NCBI RefSeq assembly: GCF_000836725.1
Contig: NZ_JXTH01000020.1
Location: 1-38,861, forward strand
Direction of reading: 5' to 3'
Source: Anoxybacillus thermarum
Lineage (GTDB): Bacteria; Bacillota; Bacilli; Bacillales; Anoxybacillaceae
DNA: 38,861 nt
This document shows, one piece after another, positions 6,751 to 13,915 of the stretch; position 1 is the first letter of the stretch; every line of letters starts with the position of its first letter. Under the pieces are notes generated by a model that made no database searches, was not told the origin of the DNA, and saw nothing but the letters and a program-made list of their open reading frames with translations. The position numbers and the translations under genes were made by a program.

Positions 6751-7584
6751 ATGTTACGTAAAAAAGGATTTGTGAATAAAGTAACAATCCATGTGTTGTT
6801 AATTATCGGTGCGTTACTATCTGTTTTTCCGCTATACTGGATGTTTGTCATGGCGACGCAGCCGAACCATGTCATTAACAAATTACCACCAGCTGTTGTG
6901 CCGGGGGATAAGCTAGTAGAAAACTTTCGAAACGTATTAGAAAACGTAGACTTTTTCGGGGCGATGTGGAACTCTTTTGTTGTTGCTAGCTTAACGACGC
7001 TGGGGGTGTTATTCTTTAGTTCTTTAGCAGGCTTTGCATTTGCTAAGTTGCAGTTTAAAGGGCGAGAAAAGCTGTTTGCTGTCATTTTAATTACGATGAT
7101 GATTCCGCCACAATTAGGATTAATCCCGCAATATTTCATTATTACAAAGTTAGGTTGGTTAAACGATTTAAAAGCAATTATCATTCCAGGTTTAGTGAAT
7201 GCATTCGGTATTTTCTGGATGCGTCAATATATTAAAGATGCGATTCCTGATGAACTGATTGAAGCAGCAAAAATTGATGGATGCAGTATATTCCGTGTAT
7301 ATTGGAATATCGTTGTTCCTTCGATTTTACCAGCTTTTGCGACGCTTGGTATTTTAACATTTATGTTCGTATGGAACGATTTCTTATGGCCGTTAACTGT
7401 GTTAAGAGACGAGTCAAGCTACACGATTCAAATTGCTATTCGCGCTCTTCAAGACGCATACGTGAAAGACTATGGCATGATTTTATCGGGAACATTTTGG
7501 GCAACATTGCCTTTAGTCGTTGTATTTTTAATGTTTAATAAGTTGTTCATTTCAAGCTTGACGCAAGGATCGGTCAAACAATAG
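6751..7584 (+). CDS. Sugar ABC transporter permease (MalG/LacG-like)
   Basis: A 277-residue inner-membrane subunit with six predicted helices and the EAA loop EAAKIDGCSIFRVYWNIVVP. The N-terminal helix VTIHVLLIIGALLSVFPLYW and a short periplasmic-side segment are typical of MalG-like partners. Start ATG follows the AACATGGAGGTGAATAAAG ribosome binding region. It completes the importer of the beta-glucoside operon. The next gene, a regulator, has its own -10 box (TATAAT, 7635-7640), and no terminator separates the two, so some read-through is possible. Confidence 0.92.
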   Translation: MLRKKGFVNKVTIHVLLIIGALLSVFPLYWMFVMATQPNHVINKLPPAVVPGDKLVENFRNVLENVDFFGAMWNSFVVASLTTLGVLFFSSLAGFAFAKLQFKGREKLFAVILITMMIPPQLGLIPQYFIITKLGWLNDLKAIIIPGLVNAFGIFWMRQYIKDAIPDELIEAAKIDGCSIFRVYWNIVVPSILPAFATLGILTFMFVWNDFLWPLTVLRDESSYTIQIAIRALQDAYVKDYGMILSGTFWATLPLVVVFLMFNKLFISSLTQGSVKQ

Positions 7585-7674
7585 TGACATAGCCGCTAAC
7601 TAAAGCGCATTCATTTTTAACAGAAAATTTATGTTATAATAAGGGCAAGATTGATGAAGGTAAGAAGGGATCGT

Positions 7675-8703
7675 ATGAAAATTACCATTAAAGAAATTGC
7701 AAAATTAGCGGGTGTGTCACCAGGTACGGTATCAAAAGTATTAAATAACTATCATGATGTCGGTGAAGAGACAAAAAAAAGAGTGTTGGAAATTATGGAG
7801 CAGACCGGGTATGTGGCTGCTCGCATTCAAAAAGATACCGCTCATAAGTCGAGAGTAGTTGGTGTTATTTACGCCGGGGAAATCAACGCAGATTTTAACC
7901 ATCCATTTTTTATTGAAGTGATGAACTCTTTCAAGAAAACAATGGGAATGTTCGGTTATGACCTCCTCTTCTTTTCAAACGAACAATTTGAAGAAGGGGA
8001 GGAAGACTATTACGAACGTTCGATGCGCTATAAAGTAGATGGAGTAATCATTATTAGTGGTGAAAAAGTGCAGCCATCTATTTATCGTTTAGATATGAGC
8101 GACATTCCATGTATCGGGATAGATATTCCCCTTGAAGGGAACCGTTCTGCGTACATTATGACAGATAACTATAAAATTTCTGCGAAAGTAGTAGAGCATT
8201 TTTACTTATGTGGCTATCGAAATATCGGCTACATTGGTGGTTTGCCGGGCGCGCAAGTGACAAAAATTCGCGAACAAGGATTTCGTAATACAATGAAGGA
8301 ATTTGGGTTAACGATTCATGAAGAGTGGTTTGCCCAAGGGGATTTCTTTATGGAAAGTGGCTATGAGGCGATGAAAAAAATATTGCGCTCGTCATATTAT
8401 CCTGAAGCGGTATTTGCAGCATCAGATTTAATGGCATTTGGTGCAATGAAGGCGGTGAAGGAACACGGGTTAAAAATACCTGAAGATATTGCGATCGTTG
8501 GGTGCGATGATATTGATGCATGCAATTATACCGATCCACCTTTAACTTCAGTTCGTCAAGATAAAGAGAAAATCGGACGGCTTGCTGCATATATGTTAAG
8601 GGATATTATACACCGCCAATTTCAGCCGAAAGCGGTTATGGTTGAACCGGAATTAATTATTCGTGAATCTTGTGGGAGCAATCGATTGTACGGGATGACA
8701 TGA
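7675..8703 (+). CDS. LacI-family transcriptional regulator of the beta-glucan locus
   Basis: 342 residues: an N-terminal LacI helix-turn-helix (TIKEIAKLAGVSPGTVSKVL), the hinge, and a periplasmic-binding-protein-like effector domain with VVGVIYAGEIN and the dimer/effector segment DDIDACNYTDPPLTSVRQD. ATG 7675 has AAGAAGGGA upstream; an earlier TTG at 7651 would add eight residues ahead of the domain and lacks a ribosome binding site. It probably represses the bglA promoter through the ACGAA-N4-TTCGT palindromes and responds to an imported beta-gluco-oligosaccharide. No copy of that operator was seen before its own gene or before the GH16 gene. Confidence 0.92.
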   Translation: MKITIKEIAKLAGVSPGTVSKVLNNYHDVGEETKKRVLEIMEQTGYVAARIQKDTAHKSRVVGVIYAGEINADFNHPFFIEVMNSFKKTMGMFGYDLLFFSNEQFEEGEEDYYERSMRYKVDGVIIISGEKVQPSIYRLDMSDIPCIGIDIPLEGNRSAYIMTDNYKISAKVVEHFYLCGYRNIGYIGGLPGAQVTKIREQGFRNTMKEFGLTIHEEWFAQGDFFMESGYEAMKKILRSSYYPEAVFAASDLMAFGAMKAVKEHGLKIPEDIAIVGCDDIDACNYTDPPLTSVRQDKEKIGRLAAYMLRDIIHRQFQPKAVMVEPELIIRESCGSNRLYGMT

Positions 8704-8740
8704 GAAACGGTTATCAGAAGATGTGTAGTAAGCAATTTAA

Positions 8741-8813
8741 AGCTTGTCTTTCCTTTCAAACTTTTAAATCGTTTGAGGATCGTTTTTGAAAGGATGACAA
8801 GCTAGTTTTTTAT
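8741..8813 (+). terminator. Long hairpin terminator between lacI-type gene and GH16 gene
   Basis: Bases 8741-8760 pair with 8785-8803 (one bulge), forming a stem of about 19 bp with a 24-nt loop, followed by AGTTTTTTA. The stem ends only about 20 nt before the ribosome binding site of the GH16 gene. No separate promoter for the GH16 gene was seen, so the hairpin could act as attenuator of read-through transcription. Confidence 0.65.
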
Positions 8814-8842
8814 CTTTCTTGTATGGGGAGGATAGGCATTTG

Positions 8843-9754
8843 ATGAAGGGAGTATTGTACGGGGGTGTGTTATTTTTGACTGTAGCGGGAATCATATTTC
8901 TCATTGACATCGAAGAAAAAAATATAATCGAGTCCCAAACTAATTCAGAATGGAATTTAGTTTGGGAGGATGAGTTTGATGGTGATCAATTAGACACGTC
9001 AAAATGGAACTATGATATCGGAAACGGGTTCACTACTGATGATGGAACATACGTATCTGGTTGGGGGAATCAAGAGTTACAATTCTATCAGAAAGAAAAT
9101 GTAAGTGTCAAAGACGGAAAGTTAATCATTGAGGCTCGAAAAGAATCCGTTTCTGATGATCATGGAGTATATAATTACACATCTGGAAAAATTCATACAA
9201 AAGGAAAGTTTTCTCAGAAATACGGGAAATTCGAAGCGAAAATAAAGTTGCCGGAAGGAAAAGGATATTGGCCGGCATTTTGGATGATGCCAGAAAAAGA
9301 TGTATATGGTGGCTGGGCAGCTTCAGGTGAAATCGATATAATGGAAGCTGGTGGCTCTAATCCAACGAAAATTGGAGGAGCGATTCACTACGGAAGTCAG
9401 TGGCCGAATAATACGTATACCGCGAAAGATTATCATTTTCCAGATGGACAAAGTATAACTGAATTTAATACTTATACCGTTGAATGGGAGCCAGGTGAAA
9501 TTCGTTGGTATGTAAATGGACAATTGTTTCAAAAATTAAATAATTGGTACAGCATAAATAGTATGAATGGTGAAAAATTTACTTATCCAGCCCCGTTCGA
9601 TCAACCTTTTTATCTCATATTGAATTTAGCTGTCGGTGGGTGGTATGATGGGGAGCCAGATAAGAACAATGTTTTTCCTGCAAGAATGGAAGTAGAGTAT
9701 GTAAAGGTTTATGAAAAAGCGGAATATCACCATGCTTCTGATTCTTCATCCTGA
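8843..9754 (+). CDS. GH16 endo-beta-1,3-glucanase (laminarinase), membrane-anchored
   Basis: 303 residues. The retaining GH16 active-site motif reads GEIDIMEAGG, where the two Glu residues are nucleophile and acid/base. The extra Met (beta-bulge, ExDxxE) marks the laminarinase/kappa-carrageenase branch, unlike lichenases (ExDxE). WNLVWEDEFDGDQLDTSKW opens the domain, and aromatic residues such as GYWPAFWMMPE line the cleft. The N-terminus has one hydrophobic segment (GVLYGGVLFLTVAGIIFLI) followed by an acidic stretch, with no clear AxA cleavage site or lipobox, so it may remain anchored by the N-terminus. ATG 8843 follows GGGGAGGAT. It would cut beta-1,3-glucan (laminarin, callose, curdlan type) outside the cell and feed the upstream importer. 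Its codon use is slightly more AT-rich than its neighbours. Confidence 0.88.
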   Translation: MKGVLYGGVLFLTVAGIIFLIDIEEKNIIESQTNSEWNLVWEDEFDGDQLDTSKWNYDIGNGFTTDDGTYVSGWGNQELQFYQKENVSVKDGKLIIEARKESVSDDHGVYNYTSGKIHTKGKFSQKYGKFEAKIKLPEGKGYWPAFWMMPEKDVYGGWAASGEIDIMEAGGSNPTKIGGAIHYGSQWPNNTYTAKDYHFPDGQSITEFNTYTVEWEPGEIRWYVNGQLFQKLNNWYSINSMNGEKFTYPAPFDQPFYLILNLAVGGWYDGEPDKNNVFPARMEVEYVKVYEKAEYHHASDSSS

Positions 9755-9769
9755 ATCTATACGATTCAG
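9751..9769 (+). repeat. Small hairpin at the end of the GH16 gene
   Basis: CTGAATC (9751-9757) pairs with GATTCAG (9763-9769) and includes the stop codon. No U-tract, so a weak terminator at most. Confidence 0.35.
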
Positions 9770-9795
9770 ATAAATTTATAATTGTAAAAAGAGTA

Positions 9796-9824
9796 TTGAC
9801 TTGTCCTCGGGAAATCGATATAAT
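9796..9824 (+). promoter_or_regulatory. Strong sigma-A promoter upstream of the tRNA-Gly region
   Basis: TTGACT (9796-9801) and TATAAT (9819-9824) with a 17-bp spacer. It is the best promoter near the tRNA array. A terminator-like hairpin lies immediately downstream of its expected start. Confidence 0.7.
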
Positions 9825-9837
9825 GTAAGACGTAATT

Positions 9838-9867
9838 AAAAAACAGGGATTCCTGTTTTTTATTTTT
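9838..9867 (+). terminator. Terminator-like hairpin just after the tRNA promoter
   Basis: AAAAAACAGG (9838-9847) pairs with CCTGTTTTTT (9852-9861), loop GATT, followed by ATTTTT. With a start near 9831 the stopped transcript would be only about 30 nt. Only four of the ten pairs are GC, so read-through into the tRNA is likely. Confidence 0.55.
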
Positions 9868-9904
9868 GCATCTTATTCGACAAATTTCTACTTTTTCTGC
9901 ATGT

Positions 9905-10062
9905 GCGGATGTAGTTTAGTGGTAAAACCTCAGCCACGAGCGATGCACCGTCGAGTAATCGGCGAGTTGCCTCGACGCATCCATCATCATCGAGTAAGCG
10001 AGCAGAGGAAGAGGCATGATCGGGCGTGGCAAATGATTATAGGTATAGTGAATTCTAACCGT
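9905..10062 (+). repeat. 158-bp tandem unit 1: tRNA-Gly 5' half plus structured insert
   Basis: The first 31 nt repeat the tRNA-Gly gene from its 5' end through the 5' strand of the anticodon stem and C32, with one change in the acceptor (GCGGATG for GCGGGTG). The following 127 nt are unrelated to the tRNA. They can fold: GCCACG (9933-9938) pairs with CGTGGC (10025-10030); inside, GATGC/GCATC and GTCGAG/CTCGAC pair across 9942-9981. The remaining tail ends TTATAGGTATAGTGAATTC then TAACCGT. It contains no usable open frame. I do not recognise the insert. Confidence 0.85.
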
Positions 10063-10220
10063 GCGGGTGTAGTTTAGTGGTAAAACCTCAGCCACGAGCG
10101 ATGCATCGTCGAGTAATCAGCGAGTTGCCTCGACGCATCCATCATCATCGAGTAAGCGAGCAGAGGAAGAGCCATGATCGGGCGTGGCAAATGATTATAG
10201 GTATAGTGAATTCTAACCGT
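10063..10220 (+). repeat. 158-bp tandem unit 2: tRNA-Gly 5' half plus structured insert
   Basis: Identical to unit 1 at 154 of 158 positions. Here the 31-nt tRNA part is identical to the functional gene. The changes inside the insert lie in the bulge beside the GATGC stem, in a loop, and in the GAAGAG[G/C]CATG segment, so the paired stems are preserved. Unit 2 joins the intact tRNA gene directly, so the tRNA 5' half occurs three times at an exact 158-bp period. Confidence 0.85.
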
Positions 10221-10294
10221 GCGGGTGTAGTTTAGTGGTAAAACCTCAGCCTTCCAAGCTGATGTCGTGGGTTCGATTCCCATCACCCGCTCCA
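10221..10294 (+). tRNA. tRNA-Gly (anticodon TCC)
   Basis: 74 nt with encoded CCA. Acceptor GCGGGTG pairs with CACCCGC, anticodon arm TCAGC-CTTCCAA-GCTGA gives anticodon TCC, and the T arm reads GTGGG-TTCGATT-CCCAT; discriminator T73. All arms fold, so this copy should be functional. It matches the position of the single tRNA-Gly upstream of the B3/B4-queG block in B. subtilis as I recall. Its 5' flank is repeat unit 2, so the leader differs from a normal tRNA promoter region. Confidence 0.95.
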
Positions 10295-10307
10295 TACATA
10301 CGGGGAC

Positions 10308-10354
10308 AACGCAGTGTTTCGTTTCGAAGATGAACGGGGCATTGCGTTTTTTTA
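10308..10354 (+). terminator. Terminator of tRNA-Gly
   Basis: AACGCAGTG (10308-10316) pairs with CATTGCGTT (10340-10348, one wobble), followed by TTTTTTTA. Confidence 0.75.
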
Positions 10355-10374
10355 TTTCGCTTGCCCCGCATGCA

Positions 10375-11037
10375 TTATTTAACGAGTTGTGTATGTGCTG
10401 TACCACCGTGAATTTGGATAAACATCTCTTTCATCGCTTGTAGCATTTGTTCGCATTGTGTTTCTGTAAATGATGGGAGAAAGTATACGATTTGAATTGC
10501 ATGTGTTGTTTGTTCCGTAACCATCGTTCGCTTTGAGTCGACGATTGGACTGCCGAATGCCCCTTTAGCGTCTTTTGAGACAAGTTTTCGTTCAAAATTT
10601 GTCGTGCGATCATTGATGCCGATATATTCATCTGCTTGTGTACCGATCGTGACAACGATATCTCCTATAAGATGATCTCGGTCATAAATGCCGATCGGTA
10701 GTTTATAATATAAGGAAAAAAAGTTATTGACATCAGCAGCTGAATGAATGGATGGAATAAAAGTTTGCTTTTGTACGCGCCGAAGCAAACTTTCTGATGA
10801 AGGACGGTATCGGCTTGCATCTGTGCCAATTTGTTTAAATACAGATCGCCATTCTTTCACTTCCGGCCATTCAGCTAACGGAGTTTGTTCCATATCAAAA
10901 TATAACAGTTCTTGAAATTGACGAAGTTTCCCCTTTAACATGCTAGGAGATGGACCGACGACGATGTGTTCATATGTAAGCACTCCGATTTTAAAATGGG
11001 AAATATGTTGTTTAATGCTGTCGCAAATGGTTAACAT
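10375..11037 (-). CDS. B3/B4 tRNA-binding-domain protein
   Basis: 220 residues, cytosolic. It is a stand-alone B3/B4 domain, the module found in the beta subunit of phenylalanyl-tRNA synthetase. Recognisable parts are RYRPSSESLLRRV, the segment around SAADVNNFFSLYYKLPIGIY, and GAFGSPIVDSKRTMVTEQTT. Stand-alone members may edit mischarged tRNA or bind tRNA; the substrate is unknown. ATG at 11037 has AAAAAGGAGTGAACGAT upstream; an earlier in-frame start would overlap this site. It is transcribed away from queG, from a shared 60-bp divergent region, and towards the tRNA-Gly. The same neighbourhood occurs in B. subtilis, where this gene is probably yhzB, a symbol I am not certain of. Confidence 0.8.
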   Translation of the reverse strand: MLTICDSIKQHISHFKIGVLTYEHIVVGPSPSMLKGKLRQFQELLYFDMEQTPLAEWPEVKEWRSVFKQIGTDASRYRPSSESLLRRVQKQTFIPSIHSAADVNNFFSLYYKLPIGIYDRDHLIGDIVVTIGTQADEYIGINDRTTNFERKLVSKDAKGAFGSPIVDSKRTMVTEQTTHAIQIVYFLPSFTETQCEQMLQAMKEMFIQIHGGTAHTQLVK

Positions 11038-11097
11038 ATCGTTCACTCCTTTTTCTTTACATTGTAACATAAACAAAGTGGGAAGGAGGGATGGGAG

Positions 11098-12234
11098 ATG
11101 GACGTTGAAGCACTAAAGGAAGAAATCATTCAATATAGCCGAACGATCGGCATTGATAAAATCGGTTTTGCAAGTGCTGATCCGTTTTTTGAATTAAAAG
11201 AAAGGTTGCGTCAGCAGCAACAACTTGGCTATCAATCAGGATTTGAAGAGCCTGACATTGAAAAGCGGACAACCCCATCTTTATTGCTTCCAGAAGCACG
11301 TTCTATTATCGCTATCGCCCTTGCATATCCGTCGAAATTAAAAAATGCTCCACGAAGTACAAAAAAAGAGCGTCGTGGAATTTTTTGTCGAGCATCTTGG
11401 GGGCGAGATTACCACGTCATTTTGCGCGATCGGCTGCAAAAATTAGAGCAATTTATTTTAGAACGGGTGCCAGATGCAAAAGTGAAATCAATGGTTGATA
11501 CAGGAGAATTGGCAGATCGTGCGGTAGCGGAACGGGCAGGGATCGGATGGAGTGGAAAAAACTGCTCGATTATTACACATGAATTTGGTTCATACGTTTA
11601 TTTAGGTGAAATGATTACGAATATCCCATTTCCTCCGGATACGCCAATTGAAGACGAATGCGGGACGTGCACGCGCTGCATTGATGCTTGTCCGACAGGA
11701 GCGCTTGTACAAGGCGGACAGTTGAATGCCCAGCGGTGCATTGCCTTTTTAACGCAAACGAAAACGTTTATCCCTGATGAATTCCGAGATAAAATCGGAA
11801 ACCGATTGTATGGGTGTGATACGTGTCAACTTGTTTGTCCGAAAAATAAAGGAAAAGACTTTCACTTCCATCCAGAGATGGAACCGGATCCAGAGGTTGT
11901 GAAGCCTTTATTAAAACCGCTTCTTCATATGACCAATCGTCAGTTTAAAGAAACATTTGGACATATATCTGGTGCATGGCGTGGAAAAAAACCGATTCAA
12001 CGAAATGCGATCATTGCATTAGCCCACTATAAAGATGAAAGTGCAATTGATGATTTATTCACGTTGCTTCGAGAAGATTCACGCCCAGTCATTCGCGGAA
12101 CGGCGGCATGGGCGCTTGGAAAAATCGGAAATCGTAAAGTTGTGCCGATGCTCCAACAAGCGAAACAACGCGAACAAGATGAAGAAGTTATTCGCGAAAT
12201 CGACAAAGCGTTAGCGATGCTTGAAAACGTGTAG
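11098..12234 (+). CDS. queG: Epoxyqueuosine reductase
   Basis: 378 residues. QueG performs the last step of queuosine formation in tRNA, reducing epoxyqueuosine with a cobalamin and two 4Fe-4S clusters. Cluster motifs are CGTCTRCIDACP (about residue 186) and CDTCQLVCP (about 241). The N-terminal cobalamin-binding domain ends with the DTGELADRAVAERAGIGWSG motif, which carries the catalytic Asp region. The C-terminal 80 residues hold HEAT-like repeats (ALAHYKDESAIDDLFTLL, AAWALGKIGNRKVVPML) that help bind tRNA. Strong ribosome binding site GGAAGGAGGG, ATG 11098. It starts a co-oriented run with the YhbB-like gene and trmL, another wobble-base (position 34) tRNA modifier. Confidence 0.95.
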   Translation: MDVEALKEEIIQYSRTIGIDKIGFASADPFFELKERLRQQQQLGYQSGFEEPDIEKRTTPSLLLPEARSIIAIALAYPSKLKNAPRSTKKERRGIFCRASWGRDYHVILRDRLQKLEQFILERVPDAKVKSMVDTGELADRAVAERAGIGWSGKNCSIITHEFGSYVYLGEMITNIPFPPDTPIEDECGTCTRCIDACPTGALVQGGQLNAQRCIAFLTQTKTFIPDEFRDKIGNRLYGCDTCQLVCPKNKGKDFHFHPEMEPDPEVVKPLLKPLLHMTNRQFKETFGHISGAWRGKKPIQRNAIIALAHYKDESAIDDLFTLLREDSRPVIRGTAAWALGKIGNRKVVPMLQQAKQREQDEEVIREIDKALAMLENV

Positions 12235-12291
12235 TTGTTTTTCGTCCGTTTATGACATAACGTAATAGAAAACGAAAAAGTGGGGAACGGA

Positions 12292-13149
12292 ATGAGAAAA
12301 CAACTGCACGATCTCCTTTATGAACGCATTCGTCATTTTTTTGTTAGCGACGTGTCTGATGAAGAAATGGAACGAAAAAGAAAGCTGTTAGCTAAGCGCA
12401 ATGCAAAGCTTGTGAAATGTGAAGGAAAAGGTACAATTATCGAAAAAAAGCATATTGCTCCGTATACGTTTGTGCGTTATGTTGTTCACTTTCGTTTTTT
12501 CATTTGGCAAAGCGGATGGATGTATGTTGAGGAACAACAAGAGGTGCGCGAAGCTGTATTTGAGGGGCGGGAACTTGTTAGCCATCGCCTTGTTTTACCA
12601 ACGATTGAAACAGAGCAAATCGAAAAGAAGGAAGAACGGGATGATGATGAACGCATCCGCTATACGTATGATCGACTAGCAGCAGTCCGGTATGCTGAAA
12701 TATGGTGGAACGATTATAACCCCGCGTTTCATACATTTTCCGTGGATTGTACAAATTTTGTTTCACAATGTTTGCATGCGGGCGGCATTCCGATGATGGG
12801 CTATCCAAATAAAACAAAAGGATGGTGGACGCGCAAAAACGACTGGAGCTATACGTGGACGGTCGCACATGCGTTTCGTTGGTATTTAAGTGGATCGAAA
12901 ACAGGCATTCAAGCTATTGAAAAAAAATCACCAGAACAGTTGTCTCTTGGTGATGTCATTTGTTATGATTTTCAAGGGGACGGGCGATTTGATCATACGA
13001 CGATCGTCGTTGCCAAAGATAAACAAGGGATGCCGCTTGTGAATGCCCATACGTCCAATAGTCGCATGCGTTATTGGTCGTATGAAGATTCCACAGCTTA
13101 TACGTCGAATATTCAATATAAGTTTTTTCATATTATTGATCATATATAG
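12292..13149 (+). CDS. yhbB: Putative amidase domain protein (YhbB-like)
   Basis: 285 residues with a C-terminal amidase domain of the NlpC/P60-like fold (Amidase_6 type): the catalytic Cys in VDCTNFVSQCLHAGG, a following GWW and WSYTWTVAHAF segment, and the His in RFDHTTIVV. The N-terminal 120 residues are mostly charged helices. There is no signal peptide. B. subtilis has the same gene, yhbB, between queG and trmL. ATG 12292 is chosen; a GTG at 12280 overlaps the ribosome binding sequence GGGGAACGG. Substrate unknown; such domains cut peptide or amide bonds, possibly cell-wall related. It ends where the ribosome binding site of trmL begins. Confidence 0.8.
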   Translation: MRKQLHDLLYERIRHFFVSDVSDEEMERKRKLLAKRNAKLVKCEGKGTIIEKKHIAPYTFVRYVVHFRFFIWQSGWMYVEEQQEVREAVFEGRELVSHRLVLPTIETEQIEKKEERDDDERIRYTYDRLAAVRYAEIWWNDYNPAFHTFSVDCTNFVSQCLHAGGIPMMGYPNKTKGWWTRKNDWSYTWTVAHAFRWYLSGSKTGIQAIEKKSPEQLSLGDVICYDFQGDGRFDHTTIVVAKDKQGMPLVNAHTSNSRMRYWSYEDSTAYTSNIQYKFFHIIDHI

Positions 13150-13160
13150 GAGTGAAGAGC

Positions 13161-13634
13161 GTGGGTTTACATGTTGTGTTGTACCAACCAGAAATTCCAG
13201 CAAACACAGGAAATATCGCGCGTACATGCGCGGCGACAGGAACGTCATTACATTTAATTCGACCGCTCGGATTTTCAACTGATGACAAAATGTTAAAGCG
13301 TGCCGGATTAGATTATTGGGAGTATGTTGACGTTCATTATTACGATTCATTACAAGAGCTTTTCGAAAAATATAAGGAAGGCCAATTTTTCTTTATTACG
13401 AAGTTTGGAGAAAAATATTACACATCGTTTGACTATAGCGATCAAACGAAAGACTACTTTTTCGTTTTTGGTCGCGAAACAAGCGGATTGCCGAAAGATT
13501 TAATTGAAAACAACATGGAACGTTGTTTGCGCATTCCGATGAATGAATACGTCCGTTCGCTCAATTTATCGAACACAGCTGCTATCCTCGTGTATGAAGC
13601 GTTAAGACAACAAAACTTTCCAAACGTATTTTAA
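13161..13634 (+). CDS. trmL: tRNA (cytidine(34)-2'-O)-methyltransferase
   Basis: 157 residues, the short SPOUT methyltransferase known as TrmL (CspR in B. subtilis). It methylates the 2'-O of the wobble nucleotide in tRNA-Leu CAA and related tRNA-Leu species. Motifs: the N-terminal YQPEIPANTGNIARTCAATG, the FVFGRETSGLP knot loop, and the final RSLNLSNTAAILVYEALRQ that forms the trefoil knot and the SAM site. The start is GTG 13161 with TAGGAG 10 nt upstream, which overlaps the previous stop; the GTG at 13152 lies inside the ribosome binding site. It ends in a strong terminator. Confidence 0.93.
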   Translation: MGLHVVLYQPEIPANTGNIARTCAATGTSLHLIRPLGFSTDDKMLKRAGLDYWEYVDVHYYDSLQELFEKYKEGQFFFITKFGEKYYTSFDYSDQTKDYFFVFGRETSGLPKDLIENNMERCLRIPMNEYVRSLNLSNTAAILVYEALRQQNFPNVF

Positions 13635-13666
13635 GCGACTTTCGAATGAAAGTCGCTTAATTTTTT
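13631..13666 (+). terminator. Intrinsic terminator of trmL
   Basis: TTAAGCGACTTTC (13631-13643) pairs with GAAAGTCGCTTAA (13648-13660), loop GAAT, followed by TTTTTT. The stem contains the trmL stop codon on one side and the stop of the minus-strand small gene on the other. Confidence 0.9.
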
Positions 13667-13749
13667 ACTTCTGGCTTATCATTATATCCTGCTGTGAAGA
13701 TCGCCGCCAAAAAGGCACCGATTACGCCAAGAACGAGAAGCGTCTTCAT
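13657..13749 (-). CDS. 30-residue small membrane peptide
   Basis: A minus-strand gene encodes MKTLLVLGVIGAFLAAIFTA followed by a polar tail GYNDKPEVKN. It has a near-ideal ribosome binding site (GGGAGGAGATTGTAT before the ATG at 13747-13749). The hydrophobic segment spans residues 3-20 with a short charged C-terminus, so a single-pass membrane micropeptide or a signal-like peptide is expected. I believe related short peptides occur at this site in other thermophilic bacilli, but this needs a search. Its stop lies in the trmL terminator stem. Function unknown. Confidence 0.7.
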   Translation of the reverse strand: MKTLLVLGVIGAFLAAIFTAGYNDKPEVKN

Positions 13750-13812
13750 ATACAATCTCCTCCCTTGATGAAGTGACAACAAATGTCCACGTTTTCATTA
13801 TAGCTTAATTGC

Positions 13813-13855
13813 ATGTCGGGATGAAAGTCATTCTTTCACGAATGATCCCGGACAT
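13813..13855 (+). repeat. Bulged hairpin upstream of prkA
   Basis: ATGTC-GGGAT and ATCCCGGACAT pair with one bulged base, and CATTC pairs with GAATG closer to the loop with a 6-nt bulge. It overlaps the -35 region of the predicted sigma-E promoter and could bind a regulator. Confidence 0.4.
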
Positions 13856-13868
13856 CCTTGCATACATA
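13840..13868 (+). promoter_or_regulatory. Sigma-E-like promoter of prkA
   Basis: GAATGAT (13840-13846) and CATACATA (13861-13868) with a 14-bp spacer resemble the mother-cell sigma-E pattern (KMATATT, N14, CATACAHT). B. subtilis prkA is sigma-E dependent. The -35 fits 5 of 7 and the -10 fits 7 of 8 positions. Confidence 0.45.
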
Positions 13869-13915
13869 TGGTATTAATCACAATGCTAGATCACAACGGT
13901 GGAGGAGGTCCGTGT

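Noticed and set aside
9905-10062. Self-cleaving ribozyme or group I intron in the tRNA anticodon loop
   Set aside because: The insert is not followed by a tRNA 3' half, is too short for a group I intron, and shows no hammerhead core (no CUGAUGA with GAAA).
9905-10220. CRISPR array
   Set aside because: Only two long near-identical 158-bp units with no short repeats and variable spacers; no cas genes.
10074-10406. 110-residue minus-strand frame containing a VMGIEPTTSAW-like string
   Set aside because: It is the reverse strand of the tRNA-Gly gene and repeat unit. This antisense-tRNA peptide is a well-known false gene call.
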